Assembly: GCF_020541265.1 (NCBI RefSeq)
Contig: NZ_CP045925.1
Span: forward strand, 1,116,001-1,180,000
Reading direction: 5' to 3'
Length of the DNA: 64,000 nt
DNA from: Profftia lariciata
GTDB lineage: Bacteria; Pseudomonadota; Gammaproteobacteria; Enterobacterales; Enterobacteriaceae
Part shown: one piece after another, positions 10,480-22,176 of the stretch
Numbering within the stretch: position 1 is the first letter of the stretch
Layout of the letters: each line of letters starts with the position of its first letter
Notes under the pieces: generated by a model
The model's input: the letters and a program-made list of their open reading frames with translations, nothing else
Databases searched by the model: none
Told to the model about the DNA's origin: nothing
Position numbers and translations under genes: made by a program

Positions 10480-11094
10480 TTATATCTTCCAGTAATCTAT
10501 TTTTAGATTAATATGTTCATCATTCTGGGTTACTTCTAATTGACTTGGTACAGCAGGCTTAGTATTTGAGTTATATTTTAAATATTGCACATGCCAACTG
10601 CAATCATCTTTATTATATGTAAATTGCTTTACTCGATATTGATCATCTAATGTAACATTATTTGCATCACTAGGTATGCCTAGTATCCATGTATGTAAAT
10701 GTTGTAAAGGTATTCGTATTCCTGTAATATTTTGAATCATTTTATTAACACTATCACTAAAATAACGTTTACCTCTATAATCATTTAATTGAACTATACC
10801 AGGCATAACATTAAGATCAATTATAGTATTATACAGTGAACTTATTAATAAAAGATGATAACGATCAGGAGTACTTTGTTGTAAGAAAAAATGAGCATAT
10901 ACTCGTTGTTGATTCGAAACATAAACAAAAGATCCACTAGCTTGGTATTTATAAATCTTTTGAACTTCATGCTGATGTTTGTACCAATGCAATATTTGTT
11001 TACTATTAGCTAAGTTTTTTTGTTTGATAACCTGACAAGCAGTCAACAATAAACAACAAAATATAATAACTATTAGAGAATTTATTTTTTGCAC
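10480..11094 (-). CDS. lolB: Outer-membrane lipoprotein receptor LolB
   Basis: Receives lipoproteins from LolA and inserts them into the outer membrane; itself a lipoprotein. The 204-aa protein begins with a signal peptide and lipobox (IFCCLLLTACQ), with the lipidated Cys at about residue 20. Family features include the stretch YKYQASGSFVY and IPLQHLHTWILGIPSD, the latter in place of the family's C-terminal PLEQLRQWILGLPGD-like motif. Weakly conserved overall, as the family is, but position beside ispE and opposite hemA supports the name. Its retention implies that lipoproteins are still sorted to an outer membrane. Confidence 0.9.
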   Translation of the reverse strand: MQKINSLIVIIFCCLLLTACQVIKQKNLANSKQILHWYKHQHEVQKIYKYQASGSFVYVSNQQRVYAHFFLQQSTPDRYHLLLISSLYNTIIDLNVMPGIVQLNDYRGKRYFSDSVNKMIQNITGIRIPLQHLHTWILGIPSDANNVTLDDQYRVKQFTYNKDDCSWHVQYLKYNSNTKPAVPSQLEVTQNDEHINLKIDYWKI

Positions 11095-11401
11095 AATATT
11101 ATTTGATCTTATTATTATGATAATGTATAGAAATATATTATTTTATGAGTAATGAGAAATTAATGACATATTATTTATAATTTTATATGTTTAATAAAAA
11201 AAATATAACAATATTATTAATATCTATATTGTAAATCAATATCAATTATTAATTGAATATGATTATTTTATAATTAAAATGGTCAAGCCATGAATATTAT
11301 TAAATAATTTAACAATAACTAATTAATTAAAATGATATTACTAATAGTAATATACAATTATACTAAAATATAATAAATTTATATTATTATAAATTTAGTC
11401 T

Positions 11402-12690
11402 ACTATACAAATATTTACAGTTTACTAAAATATAAGAATATATTATATTTTATGTATATCATAACTTAATAATTATATTTTTATACTGAATACAAATATT
11501 TATTTTTTAGTTAATTTCATATATAACATATTTAAATATAAATCAAATAAAATATATTATAAAAATTTAATTATTCGAATATTGAACCAAATCTATAATG
11601 TACAAAACAAGGAGATAATTATTATTTATTAAAATTCATATAAGTTTTATACTAATATGTAATATAAAAATATATTTACATATTCACTAAGACATCAATC
11701 ATAAAATACTAGTATTCATATAATTTTATTAAAATCTTAATAATGATTTTTTATTACTTAAAAGTATTTCTTATATTAAATATATATAAAATAACTTCTT
11801 AAGTTTGTACAGACATATAAACATTCTTTAAAAGAATATAATAAGTAAATATCATTTTTGATGAATGTATTTATTTACAATAATATTATTTCTTTTATAT
11901 AATTAATATATATTGATATATAATAAATTAATCTATAAAATATATATATTTATATAATCATCAAATTTTAAGAAAAAATTTATTTTTTATTATATGTAAC
12001 ATAAACTACAGTAATATTAAATTTTATAAAAAGTATATATTAAACAACAAAATATATTAAATAATAAATAATAATTACTGATTATTAATTCATATCTTAC
12101 ATAATATAGCAAAAGAATTAATATTTTGATAAATAAAATAATATTTATTCTAAAATATATGTTTATATATTATATTTTTGATAAAAATGCTGCTTACTAA
12201 ACAATTTACAGATATAATAGATACTTTTATTTTGTAAAATAGTGTTGATATATTTATCATAATAAATATATCCTTAAAGGATATCATATAAAATATTCTA
12301 TCCGTAAATTATTATGGGTACTGTAGCTATATACTATCAGTTTATTAAAGAATTTTCATTTTATGTATATTGTAATAATATTATAAATAATTTTATTGAT
12401 AGTCTTAATACAGATATTAGATTAACCTGAATTATAAATTATATTGTAGATAAATAATATAATATATTAAAAAATAACTTATCATAAATTATTATTTCTA
12501 TTATTATAGAATAATCTTTTTATCTAAATTAGATTTATTGTTCTGTTATAAAGTAATATAAAATTATATAAATAATTATCTAAATTAATTTTTTCTATTA
12601 AAAAATCATATATATAGATATGTCTATGAAATAGTATCAATAAGATACTAAATAAAAAATATTTTAAAGTGATAATTATTAAAAATAATC
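11402..12690 (+). pseudogene. hemA: hemA ghost (glutamyl-tRNA reductase)
   Basis: HemA makes the committed heme precursor glutamate-1-semialdehyde. In E. coli hemA lies between divergent lolB and prfA; here that slot is 1.66 kb with no open frame. Three anchors fall in place: cga at 11575 for Arg52 of STCNRTE; ctt ata tta aat ata tat aaa ata act from 11770 for QILGQVKKA (residue 117 within 3 bases of prediction); and gtt gat ata ttt atc at 12244 for VDIAV (residue 277 within 6 bases). Each motif alone is weak; the spacing is the evidence. The computed end sits just before prfA. Confidence 0.5.
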
Positions 12691-12755
12691 TTAAACTAAA
12701 TAATAATTACTTTTATCTTAATGATTAATGTTACTACAGGTAAATAGAACCAAAC

Positions 12756-13841
12756 ATGAAACCTTCTATTATTGCAAAATTAGAAATGTTACAAGAGCGT
12801 TATAAAGAGGTACAAGAAAATCTTAGAGATCCGGATATTATTATTGATCGAAAACGTTTTTATACTTTATCTTGCGAGTACGCACAATTAGCAGATATTA
12901 CTCGTTATTTTCAAGTTTGGCAGCAAGTAAAAAAAAATTTATCTATAGCACAAATCATGCTGAATGATCCTGAAATGCGCGAAATAGCACAAGAAGAAAT
13001 TACAGAATCTAAAAATAAAATTATAGATTTAGAGCAACATTTAAAAATTTTAATGTTACCAAGAGATCCCCTGGATGAACGTAATTGCTATTTAGAAATA
13101 CGTGCTGGTACTGGAGGAAATGAAGCTGCAATATTTGCTGGTAATATGTTTCGTATGTATAGTCGTTATGCAGAATCAAAGCGCTGGAAAATAGAGATTA
13201 TAAGTCTTAATGAAGGTGAGTATGGAGGATTTAAAGAAATTATTATTAAAGTTATGGGCTATAATGCTTATGGAAATTTAAAATTTGAATCTGGTGGTCA
13301 TCGTGTTCAACGAGTACCTGCAACTGAAACTCAAGGACGCATTCATACTTCAACTTGTACTGTAGCTGTAATGCCTGAAATTCCGAAAGATGAATTACGA
13401 GAGATTCATCAGGATGATTTGCGAATTGATACTTTTCGTTCATCAGGAGCTGGTGGACAACATGTTAATACTACGGACTCAGCAGTCCGCATTACTCATT
13501 TACCAACAAATATTGTTGTTGAATGTCAAGATGAACGTTCACAACATAAGAATAAAGCCAAGGCATTATCAGTATTAGGATCCCGTATACGTGCAGCTGA
13601 GATAGCAAAACAACAACAAAAAGACTCTTTGACAAGACGTAATCTTCTTGGAAGCGGTGATCGTTCAGATCGTCATCGTACTTATAATTTTCCACAAGGA
13701 CGAGTAACAGAGCATCGCATTAATCTTACATTATATCGTTTAGACGAAATCATGGCTGGTAAGATAGACATACTTATTGAATCTATGATTCAAGAATATC
13801 AAGCTGATCAACTGGCGTCTCTATGTGAAAACGTTTCATGA
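12756..13841 (+). CDS. prfA: Peptide chain release factor 1
   Basis: Recognises UAA and UAG and triggers peptide release. The 361-aa length matches the family. The stop-codon recognition PxT motif is in RVQRVPATETQGRIH, and the catalytic GGQ is in SSGAGGQHVNTTDSAVR at about residues 233-237. ATG at 12756 begins MKPSIIAKLEML, as in E. coli. The stop overlaps the prmC start (ATGA at 13838-13841), so the substrate and its methyltransferase are co-translated. UAG and UAA are both used as stops in this window, so RF1 remains needed. Confidence 0.97.
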   Translation: MKPSIIAKLEMLQERYKEVQENLRDPDIIIDRKRFYTLSCEYAQLADITRYFQVWQQVKKNLSIAQIMLNDPEMREIAQEEITESKNKIIDLEQHLKILMLPRDPLDERNCYLEIRAGTGGNEAAIFAGNMFRMYSRYAESKRWKIEIISLNEGEYGGFKEIIIKVMGYNAYGNLKFESGGHRVQRVPATETQGRIHTSTCTVAVMPEIPKDELREIHQDDLRIDTFRSSGAGGQHVNTTDSAVRITHLPTNIVVECQDERSQHKNKAKALSVLGSRIRAAEIAKQQQKDSLTRRNLLGSGDRSDRHRTYNFPQGRVTEHRINLTLYRLDEIMAGKIDILIESMIQEYQADQLASLCENVS

Positions 13842-14704
13842 GATTTAAGCAATGGCGTAAATATGCTATTGACAAATTGCAAATAAGCGATAATCCTAAA
13901 TACGATGCAGATATTTTATTATGTTTTATTACTAATAAAAGCTACAGTTATATTTTAGCATTTAATGAAACAAAGTTAACATTAGAGCAAGAACATCGAT
14001 TAGAGCAATTGCTTGTAAGACGTGCATCTAATGAACCCATAGCTTATATAATCGGTAAAAGTGAATTTTGGTCTTTAACTCTAGAAGTTTCACCAGTAAC
14101 GCTAATTCCTCGTATTGATACTGAGTATTTAGTTGAAAAAGCACTAAATATACTTCCAAATAGCGCATGCGAAGTATTAGATTTAGGAACTGGTACTGGT
14201 GCTATTATTTTAGCATTAGCTAGTGAATTACCTAATTGTAGATTTACTGGTGTTGATTATTTAGAAAATATTACAGCTTTGGCATGGCGTAATGCATCGC
14301 GCTTAAAACTTCACAACGTTTCTTTTCTTACTGGAAACTGGTTTGCCCCAGTAGTAGGACGGAAATTTTTATTAATTGTTAGTAATCCTCCTTATATTGA
14401 TAAATATGATCCGCATCTCTTACAAAGAGATATTAGTTATGAACCTTTTAGTGCTTTAATAGCCCCAGATAATGGTCTTGCTTATTTAAGCTATATTATA
14501 AGATATTCATCTTATTATCTTATAAATAATGGTTGGCTGATAATAGAGCATGGTTGGCAACAAGGAAAATTTGTTCGTCAAATGTTTCAATTATGCGGAT
14601 TTACTAATATATCTACACACAAAGATTATGGTAATAATGAACGCATTACTTTAGGAAAAATGATATATCTACGTAATTTTATTTGCTATGATAATAATAT
14701 ATAA
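13838..14704 (+). CDS. prmC: Release factor glutamine methyltransferase
   Basis: Methylates the GGQ glutamine of RF1 and RF2 using S-adenosylmethionine. The 288-aa protein shows the SAM-binding VLDLGTGTGAI (about residues 111-121) and the NPPY active-site motif in IVSNPPYID. The start overlaps prfA by four bases. E. coli continues with sirB genes and kdsA; here 0.5 kb of unreadable DNA and then a kdsA ghost follow. The C-terminal tail is slightly longer than in E. coli (277 aa). Confidence 0.96.
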   Translation: MRFKQWRKYAIDKLQISDNPKYDADILLCFITNKSYSYILAFNETKLTLEQEHRLEQLLVRRASNEPIAYIIGKSEFWSLTLEVSPVTLIPRIDTEYLVEKALNILPNSACEVLDLGTGTGAIILALASELPNCRFTGVDYLENITALAWRNASRLKLHNVSFLTGNWFAPVVGRKFLLIVSNPPYIDKYDPHLLQRDISYEPFSALIAPDNGLAYLSYIIRYSSYYLINNGWLIIEHGWQQGKFVRQMFQLCGFTNISTHKDYGNNERITLGKMIYLRNFICYDNNI

Positions 14705-15207
14705 TCATAATCCAAGAAATTAGATAATATACAATATAGTATTATTTATATTATTTATTTAAATATATATAATAGTTATTATTTTTATAAGATATTAATA
14801 ATTTAATCATTTATTTTAAAAAAGAATATTTTAAATATATTTTCACTATTAATCTAAAATTTTTTATTAATATAAAAAATAATTTGTATATTTAAAATAA
14901 TATATTATTAATAATACTATAATTCTTTAAATTAATAATAGTTATATTTTAAATATTTAAAATATATTAATTAATACGCTTTACAATTAACTAACATAAT
15001 ACATCTATAAAAATAGATATATAATATATTAATATATCTTAGTTAATAATGCTATTATATAAAAATAATTGCAGAAGATCTTAAAATATAATAAGACATA
15101 TTTTATTTCTATAATAAAAAAGATACATATAATATATTTTAAAAAATATTATAATATTCATATGTTACTTAATTTTCTGCAAGTATTATTATAATAATTT
15201 AGCGGAT
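14705..15207. other. Gap after prmC
   Basis: About 500 bases with no gene. E. coli has sirB2 and sirB1 between prmC and kdsA; neither is recognisable, and the space is too short for both, so they were probably deleted. Confidence 0.4.
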
Positions 15208-16063
15208 ATGTATATTTATATTACTATTAATTTATAAAAATTATTAAAGTATATTATCATATAATATATTTAGAAAAATTATAAATTATATTCAATTAAT
15301 TTTAAGAATAATTTATTTAAAAAAATCTAACTATATTATTCTAAATAAGAAATTATTGATATCGTTTTAAGTAAGTTTCTTTACTAAAATTATGAATTTT
15401 AATATTATTTTATTTATTTTAATAAGACATAATTACATAAAGAAAAAGAATTACATAGTAAAATAATCACTATAATTCAAAAATTACTTAATATCTTATG
15501 ATTTTATAATAACTAAGATAAGCAATTACTATTTGATATATTTATATAAAAATTATTAATTTAATTAAAAATTGTATTACTATCTATAATATAGGATATA
15601 TTAATAATTTTTACTTCTATAAGAAGTTATCGTATATTATATACTTAATAAATAAAAAAATATTTTTACATATAATCTCATTTATTGAAATTATAAAAAC
15701 ATTTATATCAGATAATATATACTAAATCATATATTATTTAATATCATATTTATCTATTATATTATTTTATATATCAAATATAATTAAAGTTTATAATTTA
15801 TATGCATGATGAATATATTATAAATATTTTATATATGTTTTTTAAAAAATATAAAAATGTATTTTTGAGATGCATGAAAATAGACGAATATTATTAGTTA
15901 TTATAGTGTATTAATAATATAATACATAAAAATAATATAATTATTTAATATCTATATAATATGTAAAACATTTTAAAAAGTATAGAATGATATGTTATCT
16001 AAATTTTTTCTTATATTTATAAGAATATATTAAAATTTATAATAGTTCTATAAATACATATAA
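15208..16063 (+). pseudogene. kdsA: kdsA ghost (KDO-8-phosphate synthase)
   Basis: KdsA makes the lipopolysaccharide sugar precursor KDO-8-P and lies downstream of prmC in E. coli. No frame is open. From 15345 to 15390 codons read KKLLIS then F*VSF, against QKLGIP and FKASF. At 15535 gat ata ttt ata taa stands for DVIQL; residue 110 is exactly where counting from residue 53 puts it. At 15604 ata att ttt fits INV, 6 bases from prediction. Individually modest matches, jointly consistent. Confidence 0.45.
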
Positions 16064-16420
16064 GTATTCATGATACAAGTAATATATTGATATTAATAAA
16101 TGTATTTACAATAAAATGTAATACATTAATAATTTAAATATTTTTTAAAAAATGTTGAATGCTGCTATTTATAATTATGATATAATATATCATAATTTAA
16201 TTAATATTAGTAATTACTTATTATATTATTAATAACTTCTAAGAGCATAAAAACATAATAATAACGTTAATATATTACGCTGTTATCTTATTTTGCAGCA
16301 TACATAATATATAGAATATATCATAATTGATATCATTTTAAAGATCATTAATATTACATATTAAATATAGTAAGAATCTAGAATTATTATTGTTATATTA
16401 TACGTCAAGAGATATATACT

Positions 16421-17100
16421 ATATAAAAAATTTTACTGGTTGATGACTATTAAAAATGATATGAATTTTACAAAAATATTTAATATATAAGATTTTAGAG
16501 TAATTATTACTTATAATAGAAAACAAATTTTTAAAATTTTAGATACAATTATAGATTTAATTATTATTAAACATGATTATCTCGAAAAAATAGTATAGAT
16601 ATACTAAAAGTAATTCATGAATCTTATACTACACAAATAATAATACTCATTGCAAATGATAATATGTTGTGATTGTATTATTGGTTTAGAATTGAAAGTT
16701 GACGATCATTTATTTAAATATTTTATAATAGTAAATTAATTGTACGCATGCGTGCAATTTTGCACCGTATCAATTGTATACAATAATAAATTGATGTTAG
16801 TAATAATCCAATAATATTAAAGATTTATTGTTATATCCAGGTTATTAAGCAGCTATTTTAGTAAAAAATATTTAGAACTTAATGGTACAGAGTTTAACTT
16901 AATATATTTACTAGTTTAATATATAGAATAAGTTGTTTTAAGGCTCAATTAAGTGAAGAGATATTAGATAAACGCTTGATTCGATTCGATCATGCAATAG
17001 ATATGCATATATTTAGTCTACTTAGTACATTACATTAACTTTAAGATAATAAACTTTAGTTTAAAACTTACGTAGTCGTAGATATCTTAATAATTTTTGT
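16421..17100 (+). pseudogene. cpxR: cpxR ghost (envelope-stress response regulator)
   Basis: Clear remnant of the OmpR-type regulator of the Cpx envelope-stress system. In order: att tta ctg gtt gat gac at 16430 reads ILLVDD; KNSIDILKVIHES and TQIIILIAND match NGIDTLKALRQ and TPVIMLTARG; CIIGLELKVDDHLFK matches the GLELGADDYLPK signature; VRMRAILHR-like codons follow; LELNGTEFNLIYLLV is almost identical to the E. coli DNA-binding-domain start; then LDKRLIRFDHAIDMHIFSL and a final FKTLRSRRYL-like stretch. At least three frameshifts and several stops. The length is close to the intact 232-codon gene. Confidence 0.88.
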
Positions 17101-17104
17101 AAAA

Positions 17105-18200
17105 AATACATAACCTTATAGTATATATAGTTACTATTTTATAATTAATATTAACACTATTTTAGTATTCATGCTAATTAATGCTAAAACTAAACTTAAG
17201 TTAGATTATTAATTTAATAAGTAATAAATACAATACAAATATTAATTTAAATAAGTTAATACATTTTATCTTAGCAAAAGATTGCATCATGATTATTTAA
17301 TACAATGTCATTAATTATGTTGCACTATAAATATAGTGTGTTATTAATAAAAAATAATGTTTATTATTAATAAACATATTTATGAGTATAATTTTATTAT
17401 TATGAATTTTATATTGAGTTGATTGTTAGTGTCTGCGTGTTAGTTAAAATTTTTTAATAAAATGATATTTTATTATTTAATAATAACATTTTCTATATTA
17501 GCAATATATGCTTATAAACATTTTACATAGTTAATATTAATTTATAGCAAATATTATATAGATATTCAGAATATTATGAATACAAAACAGATCTTTCTAT
17601 ATATAATATATAGAATAAATAAAAAATTTTATTAAAATCTTTGAAACTTACGATTATAATAATTTATCGTTAACATAAAGAATATAAAAATGATATATGA
17701 TTAAAATCGAAATATATTATATTAATCGTATTATTAATAATATTATAAATATTAGCATATATACGAATTAAAAATAATATTTATAGTAAATGATTGTTTA
17801 GTATAAATTATTAATTAATATAATTTATTTTATATTTAAACAAATAAAATAGTCAAATAATAAATTTATTTACTATTTAGTAGCTATGTAGTAATAATAA
17901 ATATTTTTTAATAGTATATATATAAAATATAATGCGTTATTTTTATTATGCATATATATTATATATAATATTGCAGTAAATTTTAACTATAATTATTCAG
18001 GAGTGATTATTGACGTATAAAATAATGACATTAAAATAATACAACATCTATATAAACGTTTTATTTGTTAAATACTACTAGTGTGGTAGATAACTATGCA
18101 CCTATAAGTAATTTAAAATTAGTAATAATTATTATAAAATAACATAATAATTGAATAGAAAATACGCATTTTAATATAAAAGAATCTTTAATACACAAGT
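17105..18200 (+). pseudogene. cpxA: cpxA ghost (envelope-stress sensor kinase)
   Basis: Follows the cpxR ghost, as cpxA follows cpxR in E. coli. Near 17155 TILVFMLINAKTKLKLD resembles the first membrane segment and MLPKLDSRQ. At about 17709-17770 EIYYINRIINNIINIS lines up without gaps with ETEAQRLDSMINDLLV after the phosphoacceptor helix. Near 18110-18170 SNLKLVIIII and K*HNN*IENT resemble the GTGLGLAIVE and QQHRGWVKAED ATPase end. The phosphoacceptor box HELRTP itself could not be read. Non-functional. Confidence 0.5.
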
Positions 18201-19617
18201 ATGGTTATTATTCTATATAAAATAATGAGATCTAATATATAATATTGTTACACTTAAAAGATAGCTAGATAATAGCTAGATTATAATCAATAACTTACCA
18301 AAAGTTATTAAAAATAACATCAAGTAATAACTGTAATAATTATTAAAAAATAATTTTTTATTTATTTGATATTGATATCTTTATATAAAGAAAATTTTGT
18401 AAAATAACATACAATGTAATTATTATATAATATATTAAGTATATTATTTAACGAAATTAATTTTATTGATCTATATGAATAGATACTATATTAAAATACA
18501 TGATATATTCTAATATTAATTTAGATAAAATGATATATTATTCAATTTTTATAAAATTATTATCATATAATATAGAGAGTACTATTCATAAATACATTAA
18601 AAAATATATTAAATAAGTAATTATTTGTAGAATATTTATATATTGTAGTAAAGATGTGATATATATAGATATATATGATGGTATAATGTTATATACACAT
18701 ATAATACTATTATTTATAGTATTACTAAATATAATATGCAGTATTTATTAATATTTTTTGTAATTATTCAATATATATTTTGTAGTATGTATTGCATACA
18801 TAATATCATATCATCTAAAATGCTATTATTTTCATATATAAACTGTTATTTCTTATTAAGAAAACTTATAAATAAGATAAAAGATATCTACATCTATAAT
18901 TATAGTAAAGAATAATTATCATAAGATAAATCAAAAGTGATTATGCTTATGTAATAATAATATATCAAGAATACACTAGTAAGATATAACAATATCTATA
19001 CCATAATTATAACTATAGTAATATAAAAATTATAAAATTTTTTTCAATTAAAAAGATTATATATTACTTAATATAATCCAAACAGATTATCTATAAAATA
19101 AGATATAGTTTTGCTAATATATAAGAAATTTTAATTGCTTTTTTATTATATAAAATACTTAATATTATAGTATTTTATCACTGATAAATATGCTAACATT
19201 ATAATAAGAACTCTTTGTATAATCTTTTTACAATAAAATAAATTTATATCTTACTTATACAGTAGGATAAAAATAGAATGAAATTCTATTTATGTATTAA
19301 GAAGCATTAATATATTTTATATATCTCTATATGATATTTAGTTTAATATTTTTCTACAGTATTTAGATATATATAAGCTATATAAATACTTATATCAAGT
19401 ATATTTTAATACTAAAATAATATCTATGATTTTAAGTAAAATTATTTTTAATTATTTTTTGGTTTTTATTGTTATGTACGATAGTATCTACGAGTAATAA
19501 AGTATCGATCAGATTATTTATATGTTAAAGAAATTGTTATAATTTCATTTAATATTTTTATGGTTAATAATATTACTTAATTAATCTTTAATGATAAAAT
19601 TGCAGGATAATAAGTAA
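18201..19617. other. Long gap before queC
   Basis: About 1.4 kb of AT-rich DNA. No open gene, tRNA or recognisable ghost on either strand. The queC promoter is presumably near its right end. Confidence 0.4.
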
Positions 19618-20304
19618 ATGAAATTAGCAGTTGTACTATTTAGTGGTGGTCAAGACTCTACAACTTGTTTAGTACAAGCCTTAGAACAATATGATGAAGT
19701 ACATTGTATTACCTTTGATTATGGTCAGCGTCATCGCACTGAAATCAAGTTTGCTCGTAACCTTGCAAGTAAGTTAGGAGTTACTGTACATAAAATACTG
19801 AATATATCTGTATTGAATGATCTAACCATTAGTAGCTTAACTCGTAATAATATTCCTGTATCTAATAAACATGAAAACTCTATACCAAATACGTTTGTAC
19901 CAGGTAGAAATATTCTCTTTTTAACTTTAGCTGCTATTTATGCCTATCAAGTACAATCTGAGATAGTTATAACTGGAGTATGCGAAACCGATTTTTCTGG
20001 TTATCCAGATTGCCGCGATAATTTTGTAAAGTCACTAAATAAAGCTATTACAATTGGTATGGCACGTAATATACGTTTTGTAACTCCATTAATGTGGCTT
20101 AATAAAGCTGAAACTTGGGCCTTATCAGATCATTATAAAAAATTAGACCTTATACGCCAGGAAACAGTTACTTGTTATAATGGGATACAAGGTGATGGTT
20201 GTGGTACATGCGCGGCTTGTTATTTACGTTTTAATGGGCTAAAATATTATTTAGCACATCGATTATTAGTCTTAGCAAGATTAAAGAATAAAACTAATTT
20301 ATAA
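19618..20304 (+). CDS. queC: 7-cyano-7-deazaguanine (preQ0) synthase
   Basis: Converts 7-carboxy-7-deazaguanine to preQ0, a step in making queuosine for tRNA wobble positions. The 228-aa product (E. coli 231) has the ATP-pyrophosphatase loop LFSGGQDSTTC at the N-terminus and the zinc cysteines in CYNGIQGDGCGTCAACYL near the C-terminus. The ATG at 19618 follows a GGATAA-like site. No other queuosine gene lies in this window, so the pathway must be completed elsewhere. An intact gene standing alone between long eroded regions points to selection for it. Confidence 0.96.
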   Translation: MKLAVVLFSGGQDSTTCLVQALEQYDEVHCITFDYGQRHRTEIKFARNLASKLGVTVHKILNISVLNDLTISSLTRNNIPVSNKHENSIPNTFVPGRNILFLTLAAIYAYQVQSEIVITGVCETDFSGYPDCRDNFVKSLNKAITIGMARNIRFVTPLMWLNKAETWALSDHYKKLDLIRQETVTCYNGIQGDGCGTCAACYLRFNGLKYYLAHRLLVLARLKNKTNL

Positions 20305-20650
20305 TATTAAATGTTTATAAAATTAAAATAATTTCTTTCTTCTAGTGTGGTAAATTATCAAAGTATTTGCTATACTTTATATAAAGTATCTATATAAATA
20401 AATTAATATTTTAAATTTTAATAAATTAAGCTTATTAGCTCGTTTAGTATCATCATATATTATATCATAATAAATTAAAGTTAATAATACTAATTATTTT
20501 ATTATAATTAGTATTTTTTATTAAAATTAATAAACTTATACATATACTAATCTAGTATATACTATACTTGTATTAAATCACAGATCTATTAAATTTATAA
20601 GTAATAACATAAATTTAAAGATATTATTTTAATAAATAAGACCTTCTATT
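20305..20650. other. Gap after queC
   Basis: About 345 bases without a gene. Its only clear structure is the 18-bp palindrome at 20372-20389. Confidence 0.4.
20372..20389. repeat. Perfect 18-bp palindrome after queC
   Basis: ATACTTTATATAAAGTAT is a perfect palindrome 68 bases after the queC stop. It could act as a weak hairpin or a protein site; no T run follows, so it is not a standard terminator. Confidence 0.35.
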
Positions 20651-21260
20651 ATTAACTATATTAATAATAAAATCTCTATAGATTATAACACTTTTTATAT
20701 ATATCATGTATAGTTTTGATTTTAAAAAATGTATTTATAATGATAGCAACTGTCTTAAATATTTAATAATACAATGATTATATATGATGACACATCATAT
20801 TATTTATCGCTTTTCATAAGCTAAATTCGCAACTCAATAAATGCGATCATAATATATATTTTTATTTTTGGTAAATATCATTTTTATTTAATTATATTAA
20901 AAATTTAATTATACAAAATACTACGTGATATTGTTATATTATTTATAATATATATAAATCTTTTAAAGATATTTTTTAATTTAAATAAAATATTTTTATA
21001 ATAATTAAAAAATTATAATTATTTATGCATTTGTCTGTTGAATACAAATATCTAATTTATTAGTTAAATAAAATATTTTAATATAAATATATAAATAGTC
21101 TATAGTTATATAGAGATATCAATTAACTAATTTATTAAATTTATTTTAAAAATATAAAATTATACTATAAAAATAGTACTACTAATGCATAGTACATGAA
21201 TATTTTTAGATAACCATTAAGCTTTTCTTTAACTGTCATGAAAAAATATTTTATAATACA
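20650..21260 (+). pseudogene. rsmG: rsmG ghost (16S rRNA m7G527 methyltransferase)
   Basis: rsmG lies upstream of atpI in Enterobacterales. At 20784 the codons atg atg aca cat cat att att tat read MMTHHIIY against MLVRHILD (residues 49-56), with gct aaa ttc further on for APY. Upstream tat tta ata fits NLT of NLTSVRDP, and near 20651 LLTILII resembles the N-terminal MLNKLSLL at about the predicted place. The Gly-rich SAM site could not be read. Support is partial; the slot is right. Confidence 0.4.
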
Positions 21261-21721
21261 CTATATGAGCATTTGATATACTTTGTAATAAAATATTACT
21301 CAAACATATTATATATAAAAAATATATAACATTAATATACAAAGAATTGATGTATATTATCAAAAAAAATTAATAAAATAATTAAAAATCTATTGATTAT
21401 ACAATAACATAAAAGTAGACATAATTTTTATTAAATAAACATTAAATAGTTTTATATAAAAATATATAATAATATCTCTTAACTATTATAAATTGCTAAT
21501 TAACAATTATAAAAATATTTCTTAACTAATCAACCATAATTATTTGTAATGAAATATATAAAATCTCTTGGCATTAAAAAAATAATATTTATATAAAAAA
21601 TTATTAAATATCTACATTTATACCTGTGCATCAGGATTATATTAATAATCTTTCCAAGATGATTGGGAGTATATAAATAATATTCATTATCTAACTAATC
21701 ATAACTAATCTTGTATTTATT

Positions 21722-21746
21722 AAGATAAAATGTATAATTTTATCTT
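21722..21746. repeat. Inverted repeat upstream of the atp locus
   Basis: AAGATAAAAT and ATTTTATCTT pair perfectly around GTATA, about 55 bases before the atpI ghost begins. In E. coli the main atp promoter region lies between rsmG and atpI, so this could be a leftover regulatory or terminator structure, or chance. Confidence 0.35.
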
Positions 21747-21801
21747 GACTAATATTGCATACAGATAGTTTTAATATATTACAGATGATGTTAAAGAAAA
21801 A

Positions 21802-22160
21802 ATATTATACTTATAATAATTTATTAAGAAGTAAGCAATTATATTGCTGTTTTAGTTGTCTATATTATCATATAAAATATTATTAATATTTTATATATTT
21901 AATTCATTAATAATTATACTGAATTAAAGAAAAATAAAATAGCATATTTTATTATTTATAAGGCGTAAATAGTAATTATAAAGATTTGACCATAACAGTT
22001 TATTATTAAATATTTAAGACATGATTTTATATTGCTCATCTTGATTTAATGTTATTGTTTTAGTATTTTAAATACAGTTCTTTAACAATAATAAACAAGT
22101 AAGCACAATAAATAAACTTAAGATCTTAAATGAACTAATTAAGTAAACATTTAAATTGTA
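21802..22160 (+). pseudogene. atpI: atpI ghost (ATP synthase accessory protein)
   Basis: AtpI is the small membrane protein encoded first in the atp operon. Beginning with ata at 21802, codons line up with MSVSLVSRN; ttg ctg ttt tag ttg at 21844 stands for LLVQL, and at 22057 gtt tta gta ttt taa ata cag ttc ttt stands for ALAVLKAVF with mostly single-base changes. The two anchors are 207 bases apart against 228 predicted. The computed end leaves a short gap before atpB, as in E. coli. Confidence 0.53.
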
Positions 22161-22176
22161 TAAGGGTACACGTATC